Shown in pieces: positions 1 through 12,502 of a stretch of 64,000 nucleotides of DNA. The notes under the pieces are model-generated. The model was given only the letters and a program-made list of their open reading frames with translations, ran no database searches and was not told the origin of the DNA. Source of the stretch: Cordilura impudica (taxonomy: Eukaryota > Arthropoda > Insecta > Diptera > Scathophagidae); NCBI GenBank assembly GCA_963682025.1, contig OY821518.1, positions 228,368,236 through 228,432,235 of the forward strand, written 5' to 3'. The position numbers and the translations under genes were made by a program. Numbering within the stretch: position 1 is the first letter of the stretch; the number at the start of each line of letters is the position of its first letter.

Positions 1-689
1 TCACGGCCTCCCTAAGTAGAAAAATTTCATATAGAAAGAATCTATTTAATTATAACCTAACCGTTATCACAATGTTCCATAAAATCGCTGATGAAGGCTG
101 AAATGACAGAAACCGGTCCGATTAAGAATATAGTGTAGTGTAGTTATGAATTTTTGAAATATAGTATACGCTTTCTTCTTCTCTACCTCGCACCACTGAA
201 ACAATATTAAAATTTGCATATTAATTACTGTATTTATTGCAATATGTCTGAAATATGAGTACAAATCTAACAGAAAGAGTTTTAATTAAAACTTTGTTTT
301 TATGGATTGGGTTATTTACACATATCGATGCCTTACTTCCTCAACCTCGTAACTTAGAAAAATACGGTTTTGACTTTTTCATATCAAACGATTGCTATTT
401 TTGTGTTCTATTAATGCGTTGTTCTATCAATACGTTGTCTCAATTCTGTAAATATTAATAAAACATATTTTCGTATCTCAATCACTCCTATTTTCATAAC
501 TGCGTCAAACTCTTATCTTAATATGTGCAGTTAAGAATTTTAAAAAATTCGTCTTTGCGTCTCTTTATTCTATCCTTCTTCTTGAAGTGACTATGTATAT
601 TACTTATGAAGTAAGTGATGTATGCATGGGAGTCCCGTTATTTACACTTTTTTTTTTTTGTAGTATTTTGCTAGTTTTTTTTGTAGTAC
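1..689. other. AT-rich sequence without recognisable gene
   Basis: I see no recognisable protein, RNA gene or repeat here. The short open frames on both strands have no family features. The stretch ends in T-rich tracts just upstream of a transposase-like relic. Confidence 0.5.
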
Positions 690-2471
690 TTGTGGTATAC
701 ATTCTTGGTGCCTATACATAATTGCATTTTAGTTATGATCTTTGCTTTGCTTGGTGAAAATCTGATTCTGAGGAATTTTAGTTTTTATTGTAAAATGAAT
801 GATACAATCGCTGTTCTTGAGGCTGATACAGGGTGTTTTGTTTTCAAGAATCTTTGCCAAGAACCTAAAACACAACAAACTGGAAACGTAATTTTGGATG
901 AAGAAACAGGACATTTTGTCTCAGTGGATTCTGATCAGTCTAGCTTTTCCTTCAAATCCGATTTTTCAGCAAGTGAAAGCGAGTACCAGCCCAGTACTGA
1001 TTCACATTTGTTCTGTATTGTTGGATGAAGTCTCTGGCATAATTACTATTAAAAGAAATAAGGAAATAAGCAAAACTGGAATAGAAACCGTTAAAAACCC
1101 AAGCAAATGCGTGGCCAGGAGTATTTGTCGATAAAGCGGAGCAAAGAATGGAATGGAGTAACGGAAATTAGAAGAGAAAGAACTTTAAAGGCTCGTTGCC
1201 GTTCGGAACTATGTGCAAAAAAATTCGGTAAGCAGTGCAACGAAATTAGAGAAGAAGATAGAAAGAATATTTTTAAAACATTTTATGTATGTCCTTGCAA
1301 TGGTGTCACATAAACCAGTCACTTTGAGAGCAACCGGTACTTCTTCTCGGCGAGTAAACACATGGAAAATTTCTGGAGAGATTAAGGTTGTTTGTAAAAA
1401 AAGTTTTTGTGTACAACGACATTGGCATGTTAAAGAAAAGTGGACCAGTCAATCGTCAAAGCAAAACAAACATCGCCAAAGTAAATCACGTAAACTTTTT
1501 TCTACAAAATTTGCTAAGATGCCATCACATTATTGCCGACAGAGTACAACTAAAGAATATATAGACGTTCAGTACAAGACTTGGGCAGAAGTGTACACAG
1601 ATTTTGAAAAATATTTGATGGATCGCAACATTGATAAGGCTGAGAAGACAACGTACAAATGCTTCTTAGACGCAGTACACATGGCCAATATTAGCATATA
1701 CAGACCCAAGAAAGATTAATGTGATATATGCTTTAGTTATAAAAATAAAAACGTGCCAGAAGATGAATATCAACTTCACATAATAAGTAAGGAGCGCACC
1801 AGGAAAGAAAAAGCCGAGGACAAGGAACGTTGTTCAAGAGGTGATATTCAAATGTTAACGGTTGACACGCAAGCAGTGCAAAGAATTCCACTAATTTCAA
1901 CTGGAGCAAACTACTTTAAAACAAAACTGTGTGTGCACCAATTCACAATTTATAATGAATCTGACAAAAATGTTGCTTGTTACGTATGGCATGAATCTGA
2001 AGGCATGGACTCGAATGTATTTACCTCGAATGTATTTACCTCTTGATATTTACAGAATTTGAAAGACAAATCAACGCCTACAGCAGCGACGGCTGCTGTG
2101 CCCAAAATCGTAATACGACACTTGCGAATGCTTTGCAACATTATGCTAATACCCACCAAGCAGAAATTCAGCAAAAATACCTGGTAGTTGGCCACACTCA
2201 GGCACAAAAAAAGATGACCCATGCGTTATAAATTTGCGAGCTCTCAAATATAATGACGGAGCTCAATACAAATTACTTTTGATGAAGAGTGGCAACTATT
2301 ACGTCATCATAAATTGCGACCACAAGTGCAGCACAATGATAACATTTTACTACCGGGTCTCTACAATCAACAACTACCTATTTCAAAAACAAAATATGAC
2401 GACTTGCATGATTTAAAACGTATGATTCCAGCCGACTATCATTCATTTTATGATAATTTGCCACACCAATG
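690..2471 (+). pseudogene. Decayed RNase H-like transposase-type gene, unnamed insect family
   Basis: A broken gene spread over all three forward frames. Near 1180-1290 lies a Cys/basic segment (KARCRSELCAKKFGKQCNE). A conserved-looking block at 1520-1715 runs from MPSHYCRQSTTKEYI to YRPKKD, then CDICYSYKNKNVPEDEY. Two acidic motifs follow: TVDTQAV (about 1856) and SSDGCCAQNRN (about 2080). The gene ends IPADYHSFYDNLPHQ with a TGA at 2469-2471, and an AATAAA lies at about 2540. From memory this matches an uncharacterised protein family that is multicopy in arthropods and looks like a DDE transposase. I cannot give it a superfamily name. The expected acidic residues after GHTQ (2200) are replaced, so the catalytic triad appears broken. 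A 15-bp direct duplication (TCGAATGTATTTACC) disrupts the frame near 2012-2041. I found no terminal inverted repeats. Confidence 0.6.
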
Positions 2472-3118
2472 ATATTATTAATTCTGAGAATTAATTTAAT
2501 ATGAATTCTTTTTTTTTATTTTTTTTCCTTTCTTGAAAATAAAACATTCATTTTATATTATATATTGTTTTAATTGCATAATTTTGGTATAATGGCGTTA
2601 TTTGTTTCTATAGCTATGAGTGCAACAAACGAGTAACTTATTCATCAAGTATCAAGAATTAAAATTACCGTTAATGCAGCAAACTCGTATCTCAATAAAT
2701 GCGTTTCATGCTTAAACTAAAAAAGATTAGTATATTATTTCTACTAATATACATAGATGTAATCAATTCCTAAATAATTGCATTTGAACTTTTACTCAAA
2801 CACCGAGGTATAAAAGGATGAACCGTTTTTTCTCTCTCCTGAAAAGTTGTATTTTTTAATTTATCGATTTTTAATTTTTTAAAAATGACAAATAAAATGA
2901 ATTATTTCATTTTATTTTTTGGAACCAACAACAGAATTTGATTCATGCAATTTTATTTCGGTTAAATCCACCAAACCCAGTTAAATGATGGTTGATTTTT
3001 TTCTTTTGTTATAACCGAAGTCAATAATTCTATTACTAATTTGTTTCCATTATATTTGAATATAAAATATATTGTGTTAAAAAATTAGATGTTGTAATCA
3101 TCAGTATTTAAGAACGAG
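2472..3118. other. Non-coding AT-rich DNA with a repeat fragment
   Basis: No gene seen. The stretch around 2860-2910 (TTTTTAAAAATGACAAATAAA and flanks) resembles the + strand at about 30100-30150, so at least part is a dispersed repeat. Confidence 0.4.
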
Positions 3119-3212
3119 TATTATATTATAAAAATTAATACAATATAATATAATGCTGCGGAGCAGCAGGGGTCCTCTAGTATTTTATTATATTAATTTT
3201 TATAATATAATA
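3119..3212. repeat. Perfect 22-bp inverted repeat around a 50-nt loop
   Basis: The arm at 3119-3140 is the exact reverse complement of 3191-3212, separated by 50 nt. The loop contains a second small GC hairpin (TGCTGC-GGA-GCAGCA, 3154-3168). The arms are almost pure AT. Confidence 0.85.
3141..3180 (+). mobile_element. Candidate Helitron 3' terminus
   Basis: A GC hairpin (TGCTGC, loop GGA, GCAGCA, 3154-3168) is followed by 8 nt and then CTAG, with T as the next base (3181). Canonical Helitrons end in a short hairpin about 10 nt before CTRR and insert between A and T, so the arrangement fits. I could not find the 5' TC end or Rep/helicase coding, so only the end is proposed. Confidence 0.45.
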
Positions 3213-3217
3213 CCAAA

Positions 3218-3605
3218 ATTTGCCAAGAGAAGTTAACATACAGTAATGCCAAAATATGCCAAGAGAGGTTAACGTATAGTAAAAGTAAATTTGATTGTCC
3301 ACGCATAACTTTCCTCAAACCCAACGAATTTGCCAAGAGAAGTTAACGTACAGTAATGCCAAGAGAAGTTAACGTACAGTAATGCAAAAATATGCCAAGA
3401 GAAGTTAACGTACAGTAAAAGTAAATTTGATTGTCCACGCATAACTTTCCTCAAACCCAACGAATTTGCCAAGAGAAATTAACGTACAGTAATGCCAAGA
3501 GAAGTTAACGTACAAAAATGCCAAAATATGCCAAGATAAGTTAACGTACAGTAAAAGTAAAGTTGATTCTCCACACATAACTTTCCTCAAACCCAACGAA
3601 TTTAA
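3218..3605. repeat. 136-bp tandem repeat with ~25-bp subunits
   Basis: The marker GATTGTCCACGCATAACTTT (third copy slightly altered) recurs at 3293, 3429 and 3565, a period of 136 bp. Each unit holds several shorter copies of TGCCAAGAGAAGTTAACGTA. Small open frames across it on the minus strand simply reflect the repeat. Confidence 0.9.
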
Positions 3606-4232
3606 GCAGTTAATAGCTCAAAAGAAGGAGCTTGATCCACTGAGTGTTCTTAGACCTATGTCAACAGCCTACGTTAATTAGAACTCTAGTTATAGAGGTT
3701 TGAGAGAAGAAAAATATTGAAAAAAATCTTGAATGCAAAGTTTATTCATAAAATATTTTAATATATAAGATGATTATTAATTGATTAAATTTTACTAGAG
3801 GTAACGGTATTCCAACCCATTCTTTTGCTGTATGTTATATTGCGAATTGATTTCTAATTGTTACTCCATAAGGAAAAAAAACTTGAAGTTTTATATAAAA
3901 ACATGGTACGATATGTTTACGGACTCAAAAAGCAAGATATTAATGGAGTTTATTTTGGAAACCTACTAACGATAAAAACACTAATATTTTTCGAAATATA
4001 TATGGTTTGCTAGATCGCCAAGAGGCAAAAGTTTCATAATTCCTAAATTCCGATGCCTTGTTTCTGAATGACAGTTCTACATTAATACTACTCTTCTTTT
4101 TACTTCTGGCCAATTTTTCTTTTAATTTTTTATGTTTTAATTTTTTTTTAATTTTTATTACTTAAATTTTTTATTTTATTATTATTTTTATTAAATTATT
4201 TTTTTTTATTCTTTTAAAATTCTTTAATATAT
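3606..4232. other. Non-coding AT-rich DNA
   Basis: No gene recognised. 4100-4230 is low-complexity T/A sequence directly outside the left end of DNA transposon A. Confidence 0.5.
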
Positions 4233-4737
4233 GGGGGGTTTCATGTCAAGTGCACCAACTTTTGAAACCGATGTCTTCCGATCGGGATGAAATTTGCACC
4301 AAGGTTAGTCCTATTGGATAGTAGTTTAGACACAATTTTTCAACAAGATCGGTCCAGATCTCTCTGAGTTAGAGGGGGATCAAAATTTGACATTTTGGCC
4401 AAACAGGTGTTTTTCTCATCCATGTAACTTATTACCTAATGTTCTTAGAAAATTTTCTCCCAAAGAGTTTAGATACTATTTCTTCAGTATTTCGGAAAAA
4501 AAAATACCTTTCATAAGAAAGCTTAGGATTTTTCCTTTAAGAGCTTTTTGGTCGCTTAGTGGGATGGGAGTGGGATATCTATCAAAATAAATGTTTTGTA
4601 ACTCAAGACAACGGTTTTTCAATTTTTCACAAATGCACTATTTTGAATTTTTCCCGATTTGTGTCTAAAACCTTACAAATAAAACTTATACTGAGAAACT
4701 AGACAAATTAACCTTTCCAAAGGTATGTAACATACCT
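4233..4737 (+). repeat. Left terminal inverted repeat of transposon A
   Basis: It pairs with 6383-6965 in inverted orientation over its whole length, from the terminal GGGGGGTTTCATGTCAAGTG to the inner AAGGTATGTAACATACCTT. Mismatches are scattered. Confidence 0.88.
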
Positions 4738-4757
4738 TCATAACATAACAGAAGAGA

Positions 4758-5955
4758 ATGGTTATATGTAACCTGAAAGAGTTATTTGCAACATTTCAAT
4801 CTGAACACGAGGATGTTAGAATTGGCTTCACGAAATTAACACAAATGAGGCCAAAACATTGCGTTTTGACAGAAAGTAGCGGAACTCACACAGTATGCGT
4901 TTGCATTTACCATGAAAATGTTAAACTGATGTTGAAGGAAATCAACCTAAAGTATTTAACAGATGATTCGGCAGAAGATTTACACGATTACCGCGATTGC
5001 CTTAAATTGACTTTGTGTCCTAATGCAACAACTTCTTGCCACTTAGGTGAATGTACCAATTGCCCGAAAACCACATTCATCAAAGAAAATTTAATCAACT
5101 CTTTAGATCGAGAATATATAGAGGAGGTCAAATTTTATTCTTGGATTCAGACTGACAGATGCACATTGAAAACAATCATTTTAAATGTGGATGATTATGT
5201 GGAAGAAATGTGTACAGGATTGCTAAAAAAACCATGACTTGAGAACACATGACTTTTTAGTCAAAGAGCAATGGTCATTCTTCAAGGATTTGAAGATACA
5301 TTTGAAGTCTGGTGAATTCGTTATTTCATATGATTTCGCAGAAAACTATAAATATGTTCTTCAGGATGCCATACAAGCATTCCACTTCAATAACGACCAA
5401 GCAACTATATTCACAGCAGTTATTTACTACATGAAAGATGAAAAACTGGAACACAAAAGTATGGCAATCATATCCGACGATTTAAAACATGATACCGTTG
5501 CAGTTTATGAGTACCAGAAGAGAATACTAAAATTTCTAAAATCTAAATTTACAGTAAAGAAGGTATACTACGTTTCGGACGGAGCTCGTCAACATTTTAA
5601 AAACAAAAGTAGCTTGGCAAATCTTATGTCCCATTAAAAAGATTTTGGAATGCCAGCTGAGTGGCATTTTCATCCTACTGCTCATGGTAGAGGAGCATGT
5701 GATGGTATTGGAGCAAACCTTAAAAGAAATGCAGCGAAGTATAGCCTCCAGTGCTCTCATCAAGATCGCATCTTAGATGCGACTGCTTTATTCCATTGGA
5801 CAAAGAGTTATTGCAAAGAAACTAAAATAGTTTTTAGTAGCAAAGAGGATCATCAGGAAACATTGAAGAGCAGATTCGATGCTGCGGTAACAATCGATGG
5901 CACCGCTCAATACCATGCTTTTATACCGCTTGTCGATGGAAGACTCAAGTTGTAA
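4758..5955 (+). pseudogene. Frameshifted C-terminal transposase fragment of transposon A
   Basis: Three consecutive frames (4758-5237, 5239-5637, 5650-5955) together align with residues from about 255 to near the end of the 679-residue protein of transposon B. Shared landmarks are the Cys-rich HTVCVCIYHENVKLML and CHLGECTNCP, then SYDFAENY, the VSDGARQHFKN motif, and AEWHFHPTAHGRGACDGIG. These supply candidate acidic residues D, D and E/D of an RNase H-like fold. The frame breaks at 5237 and 5637 and the missing N-terminus make it inactive. The start at 4758 lies about 20 bp inside the inner edge of the left TIR, suggesting that the deletion removed the 5' half of the gene. Confidence 0.82.
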
Positions 5956-6382
5956 AAGTTTTCTGCCTCTATTCAATGCGATTTCTTTCCAAAGCCAACA
6001 AATAAACCTGCAGCGAAATCAACAGCAGAACCTAGTAACGCTAAGAAAGGGTTGACAAAAAAAACGCAGTAAATAAAGGCGACAAAAAACCTGGATGAAA
6101 GACTGGGTATTTAAAAATTTACAAGACTTAAATACTTCATCAGCTACAATAAATTAAGTATAAAAATAGTTATGATATAAATGGATCTAATGTAATTAAG
6201 ATTAAATTTTATTAAATTATTTATCTTTTTATTTTTAATATTATTATATATTAATTTAATTATTATTAAAAATAAATAAAAAATAATAATTTTTCAACAT
6301 TTCTATAGAAAAAAAGCGATTTTTTTTCTGAGGTTAACATATTCTGGGTATTACAGTATCGAGGGTACAAAATTTTAGTTAA

Positions 6383-6965
6383 GTATGTTATATACCTTCG
6401 GAAAGTTTAGTTTGTCTAGTTTCTCAGTATAATTTTTATTTGTAAAGTTTTAGAAACAAATGGGAAAAAATTCAAAATAGTGCATTTGTGCAAAATTTAA
6501 AAACCGTTGTCTTGAGTTACAAAACATTTATTTTGATAGATATCCCACTCCCATCCCACTAAGCGACCAAAAAGCTCTTAAAGGAAAAATCCTAAGCTTT
6601 CTCATGAAAAAAAAAAATAAAATGCCCTTTATAAAAGGAAGGCAAAAAATGCTTTGATTTAGCAAAAAAAAAGTCAAAAAAAAAATTTGTTTTTAAAAGT
6701 ATTTTTTCCCGAAATATTGAAGAAATAGCTATGTAAACTCTTTGGGAGGAAATTTTCTAAGAATAATAGGTAATAAGTTACATGGATGAGAAAAAACACC
6801 TGTTTGGCCAAAATGTCAAATTTTGATCCCCCTCTAACTCAGAGAGATCTGGACCGATCTTGTTGAAAAATTGTGTCTATCCAATAGGACTAACCTTGGT
6901 GCAAATTTCATTCCGATCGGAAGACATCGGTTTCAAAAGTTGGTGCACTTGACATGAAATCCCCC
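6383..6965 (-). repeat. Right terminal inverted repeat of transposon A
   Basis: It is the reverse complement of the left repeat, about 80 bp longer because of an A-rich insertion around 6605-6710. The outer end is CACTTGACATGAAATCCCCC. Confidence 0.88.
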
Positions 6966-6976
6966 ATATATATTTT

Positions 6977-7675
6977 TATACTCCATACCACTATGTGGTT
7001 TGGGTATAATGACTTTTTGCTGCTGTTTGTAACTACTAAAAATATTTGACCTAGACCCATCTTTTATTATACCGATCGACTCAGAATCACTTTTTGAGTC
7101 AATGTGTATCAATTTTACCTTGTAATCAGACTACAGGTCGCAAATATGAATATATTTTAATGAAATTTGGTGCATAAGCTTATATTGGCCATGGCATTAA
7201 CGCTATTGAAATTGGTGAAAATCGTTCCATGTTCAGAAATAGTCCCCATATAATGATCACTATAAAATCGACTTAAATTGCCATAACATCCAAATTATCA
7301 TATAGATCTCAGCCAAATTGGGTTTGTGTGTGTTTATTACATCCATTAATTAGTAATCTAAAAATAAACCCAATAGGGCAATTCTTAGTCATAGGCCCCC
7401 ATATAAAGATGCTTCCATATCTTCTCTTATATCTGTCAAAAAATTAAAATATTGCACAGATTTTTCTCAAATTCGGTTTTTATATGTTTTTGCAAAATTC
7501 AAGTGACCAAATATACTCAGGATCGGCCCATTTTTCGACCTAGTCCCAATATAAATATTGCATCCGATATGAACTTTTCCATATCTGCAGCCAAAAAAAT
7601 GTAATAACAATTATATCCAATTAGTTGGACCTAAGAGATAAGGTCGGTCTAAGCCGACTATAATTTCCTTACTTG
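6977..7675 (+). mobile_element. DINE-like interspersed repeat, copy A
   Basis: It begins TATACTCCATACCACTATG and ends with the hairpin block GTCGGTCTAAGCCGAC, then TTACTTG. It matches the other copies at 25.6, 34.2, 40.3, 46.2, 58.3 and 59.4 kb but is more diverged and has lost the CCGT microsatellite. It starts 11 bp outside transposon A. It is non-coding. Confidence 0.85.
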
Positions 7676-9333
7676 TTTTTTTTTTAAATTTTTTATGGCA
7701 TAATTTAATAATTTCTATCTTATAATTTTATTCATATTATTTTTTGTATAATAGCAATAATTTTATTTAATTTAATTTGGCAAAACATGTTTGTTCACTA
7801 TTAAAATCCTGTACTATAATTATAAGACCTAATCTGGTTTTGCAAGAAATCAATAAAAAAAAAATAAATAAACAAATAAAATTTGTAAAAATCATTTTGG
7901 AGATCTGGTCCTAGCACCGCCCTTACAAGCATTCAAGCTGTTTTCTTACATATTTCGCAAAATTCAAAAATTTATAATGAATTTCAATATGTTCTTTCTA
8001 AGTCCAATTCAATTCTTTTATCCGAGTGAGGTCATGCAGTTATTCTAACTGAAAAATCTAAATTTGTTAAAAAAAAATGTTTATAGACTTACCTTTTCTA
8101 AATTTAATATTCGGAATAAATTCTACACATAAGTTCACTTTTTATAGCACAATGAAATAGAACATTTTGAAATTTCTTTTCTTTTTTTTAAATTTGATAT
8201 TGATATTTTCCCATTTAAATAAATATTAGCTAATCAATTTTTTTTGTTTTTTTTTAACTTAAATGATCTTGGTATTCTTTTATTTAATATTTTTCTTATT
8301 TTATCTCTTTTGAAAATAATAAAATCCAAAATTTTATGAATTCTTTTCAAAACCGACCGATTAACAATCAACCAACTTCCGCTAACATACAAATTCAACT
8401 AAGCGGATGCCCAACGTAACCGGAAACGTATCATGCCACTTGTGGAATGATACAGGAATACCAACATTGTTAATTTCAACGAATCCACTAAGACCGGCAA
8501 AGCAACAAGTTACGAACGCACTCTATTAAGTAACGAACAACAATAACGACGTATATTTGAATTTTGTGTGGAGCAACAAGTCCATGGTGGCCTTCGTTCG
8601 CATAAATAACTGTTGCTTTTGGTTGTTGGTTGTTGTGCGACTCACGCAGTTCAGAGCCAAAAATACAACAATTAGCAAAATGGGTTGGTCTATCTACCCA
8701 CATTTGTGCGTGCAAAGAGTTTTAGCTACAATTGCGCATGCCACAACATGCAGCAATTTTTCATTAGGGTTCCTATTGCTGAGTGTGTTTAATTTCAACT
8801 CACACTGAGTGTATGTTTTTGTGCTTTGAGTGTGATGCTTTGAGTGATGGTAAATTCTTATCACAAGATTAAAAGCACCCACATAAAGAATTGTCCCAAA
8901 AGGGTGGGAACGAGATTATACTTATCGCAAGTTGTGCACTTTGTTCGTTGTTTTTTTTGTTTTTTTTTTTTACATATTTTGTGTTATTATTGATGTCCGT
9001 AATGAATTCGTTTTTTTTATATTTAAATAAACAAGTAGAAACATGAACTCGTCTGTATGTCATAATATGATAATTGTGATTATTAAGATGATTATCTTAC
9101 AAATAATGCTAAAGATATTGAATGTTCTTAAGCATATGAACGTTTATGTGTAACTTGCACACATAAATACAATAAATACATATGTGTGTACGTATTAGTA
9201 GCGGTATTGCCAGAAGGATATTTAGTAAAGAAAAAGTTATGAAGTTTTTTGAAAAAAAAATTTACAATAAAAAATTTTAAAAACTAATTTTTTAAGAGGA
9301 GCACCCGGCTGAGAAGCTTCAGAAAATTCTTTT
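7676..9333. other. Non-coding AT-rich DNA with one short palindrome
   Basis: No gene recognised on either strand. An imperfect 26-bp palindrome (GTATCATGCCACTTGTGGAA, continuing to ATGATAC) lies at 8428-8453. The rest holds T and A runs and no family match that I can see. Confidence 0.5.
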
Positions 9334-12300
9334 TATACCCTCCACTACAGTGTGCAGAGGGTATATATAAGTTTATCATTCCGTTTGTAATAATTAGAAG
9401 AAAAATTTTGGACCCCATAAAATATATATATTTGTGATCCTTATAACAACCGGAGTTGATATAGCGATGTCCGTCTGTCCGTCTGTGGAAATCACGATGG
9501 CGGCATCAATCGGGCAGCTAGGGTGCTCGTTGACATAAAAAATGATTTAATAACATCCTGAAAAGTTTGCTATTTAAAATCGTCCAAATCGGTCGATTAG
9601 GACCCGAAATTTGAATGAAGAACTAAAAAAAGTTTTGAAAAAAAATATAATTTTCTATGTTGTTCTTGTCACGATCACGCCCTCAATAGGATAGCTAAGG
9701 TGATCATTTTTAGTGAGAATGACTCTCCAAATTCATGGGAAGATTTCTGTTTCAAAAATCATTAAAATCGGTGGAACAGGTCCAGGGAAATCTCTGAAAA
9801 ATTAAAAAAAAATTAAAAATATGATGTTTCAATAGTGTTCTTGTTGTTATTCTAAATGTTATATTGTTGTCATAGCTGGACTTGTTGTTTTTGTCGTCGT
9901 TGTGGTAATAATATAATAAAAACTAAACCTTTGTACATTTTTTTATCAACTCTGGTAAAAAAATTTAAAAGTTTCCATTGTTTTGGCATCACTAAAAAAA
10001 TTTACTAGATCATTTCTGCTATTGCCACGAGCCTGCCCTGCAAAGTTTCAGATCGATTGGGTCACGGGAAAGGGGTTAAAATCGATCCAAAATTTTTTCG
10101 ACAAGCAGACACTACGAGTTAATATAAAGGGAGTAAAAATTCACCAGCATCTAAAGCAAATAATGCTAAAATATGTACCTAGTTATTAAAAAAAGAAAAC
10201 AAGAAAGCAAAAAAATTTTTATGTATTAATTTATTTAAAGAGAAAAACACAAAAATAACGATGTTTTATTTTTTGTGTGTAATATTTACATATACATACA
10301 TACATACATACATATTAAATAATACAAATAATATACATATATTCTATATATGTATATCCATAACAACTGCATGTTAGAAATAAATCGGTATATTATTTTA
10401 TTTACATAAAATTCTGCAATATTTTGTTGTGGGGAAAATACATTTATTTTGCATTAACAGAGTGTTACTTCATTTTGCTCAGCGTGACTATGCCACAGTA
10501 GATGGCGCCACAATTTCTGCTTTTTCTAATTAGCTTTGCAATAGTTATTTCTATTTTAACATGAATGTTAATATTTTCAACTGGATATGATACAGAACAA
10601 TGTTAAGAGTATACACGGGCTGGTCTTTTATTTCATACGTTTTTTCATTGTTCTTTTACAAATATGAACATAAGTTTGGCATACTAACTTTTTGATGTCT
10701 TTACAAAATAGATTTACCGAGTTCATCAATGAGTTTTTTGCTTTCAACACAGTTCTACATAGTTATATAGAATTATTATTCTGCTTTACCTACAAAATAT
10801 CTGATTGCGATTACATCTAATTTTTAAAAATTGTTTATAATTACTAAAGCATTATTATTCACATAAATACAAAATTGCACTTTTTAAATTTTCCATTCAA
10901 ATTTAAGAAAATATCAATTCTAAAAACTGGAATTAAAATTTCCAATTATAAATTATAAAATATTAATTTAATTTCAGAAAATCATATCAAAACGTCGGAA
11001 ATAATAATTTTAAATATAGAAGACATCAATTGCATCTTTAATATATTTACATATAAATTTTATTCGTTAAACACAAATTGAAATTCCAAAAAAAACACCA
11101 AATATGTTTACATTTAAAAAATGTTTACATTAAAAAAAAATATTGGCATTCAGGAGAAATTAATAGCTTTTCATTAACTTCTTTTAACGATTGTCGAATC
11201 GTTAAAAAAGAAAAGCAAAATTATCAGTAAAATTTTTAAACGATATTCGCTATTGTTAAAGTCAGCTGTTGTTGTTATCTAAACGACAAGCATTTTTGTG
11301 TTGTTTATTCAATCGATAAAAACTTAAATTTTTAGGTTGAAATGTCGTCATACATAAATAAAAATCACAAAATAGTTAAAATATTTTGCTTCTATTAAAA
11401 AACTTTTTTATATAAATAAAAAAATTAAATAGCATATTCAATTCATTATTTCATTTTCAAATAAATAAACAGAAGTATTAGTAAAAAAAAAATAAGAGAT
11501 ATTAAACATAAACATAAAATCATCCTGTCAAACACGAAGTAATTTGTTTTTTTCTATTCTTCTTTGTGTTTTTCGCTTATTTTAACAGAGATGCCACTCG
11601 TTTACAATTTAAATAAATAGAAAAATTGATTTGTCGACTGTCGTTAAGATGTCTGTACTTAGTGAATCACTTAATCCTTAGTGCAAACAACAATAGCTGT
11701 CGATATATTTTGCCATTGTCGGATCGTTGAAATTTACAGAATCGGACTACAGAAAACATTAATTTAAATTCAATGAATTTTAGAAAACCTCAAATGATAT
11801 TTAACAATTGCGAACATAAAAATTGTTACATAAATAAACGCAATTTGATGAGAATGTTATTTATATATAAATTTTCACAATTTTTTTGGATGAAAATTTG
11901 AAGTTTTTCAGAAAATAAATATAACAAATTATTTTATTTAAAATGTTTGGGACATTTGGTTTTTTGCGTTTGGCATCCCTAATTAAATTATTTATTATTA
12001 TAAATTTATTCTCTATGTTTTCCAAATATGGCAATATTTTAATAAAAAAGTTGAGAGAGCTTTTTTTTGGTCATTATTTTGATACTCAATCCGACCCATA
12101 TGGCCGCAATGAAAAAATATTTCGCCAGTTAAAAGAAACTATACAGCCATCTCTAATTAGCACGATTTAATGCATATAGCCACCCTACACAACCATTACC
12201 TTTGCAATGGAGGTTAAGGCGAGATATTTAATTAGCAAAAACTAAATTAAACGAGAAGTTATGTCATATATTTCCAATATTTTGCATATTTTTGCATATT

Positions 12301-12393
12301 TTTCCAATATTTTGTTTACATTTATTATCAATACTCAAACCGAGGTGGAAGGTATCAAAGATTAGGTATAGCCGAATTTAACACTCTTACTTG
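9334..12393 (+). mobile_element. DINE-like element, second subfamily
   Basis: It starts TATACCCTCCACTACAGTGTG...GAGGGTAT, a 5' hairpin like that of the shorter copies. The conserved segment TTGATATAGCGATGTCCGTC with the CCGTCTGT block follows, and it ends CCGAATTTAACACTCTTACTTG. The start and end motifs match the shorter DINE-like family in plan but not in detail. The ~3-kb interior is AT-rich, non-coding and may contain further unrecognised insertions. Confidence 0.55.
10289..10314. repeat. CATA microsatellite
   Basis: About six uninterrupted CATA units. Confidence 0.9.
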
Positions 12394-12502
12394 TTTTTTT
12401 TTTTGTGTTTTTTTTTATTGAAATGCCTTTGAACTAATTTGTGCAAATTTCGTGTTATTAAACAATTAAGCAGTAAATATTTTTCTTTTTGTTAAATTAT
12501 AA

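Larger units (their letters stand above)
4233..6965 (+). mobile_element. DNA transposon A with ~0.5-kb terminal inverted repeats
   Basis: A 2.7-kb element bounded by long inverted repeats whose outer ends read GGGGG(G/A)TTTCATGTCAAG. Both flanks are AT repeats (left ATATAT, right ATATAT), compatible with a target duplication of 4 or 6 bp, but low complexity makes the length ambiguous. It carries a frameshifted C-terminal part of a transposase-like protein related to that of transposon B at 17-20.7 kb, and lacks about 250 N-terminal residues. It is therefore probably a non-autonomous, decayed copy. The superfamily is not named here. A 4-bp AT duplication would be compatible with Sola-type elements, which should be tested. 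Confidence 0.85.

Noticed and set aside
3269..3596. Minus-strand frames with repeated YVNFSWHY motifs
   Set aside because: Produced by the 136-bp tandem repeat.
8557..8808. 83-codon plus-strand frame with hydrophobic stretches
   Set aside because: No family resemblance, no supporting context, overlapping open frames on the other strand; likely chance.
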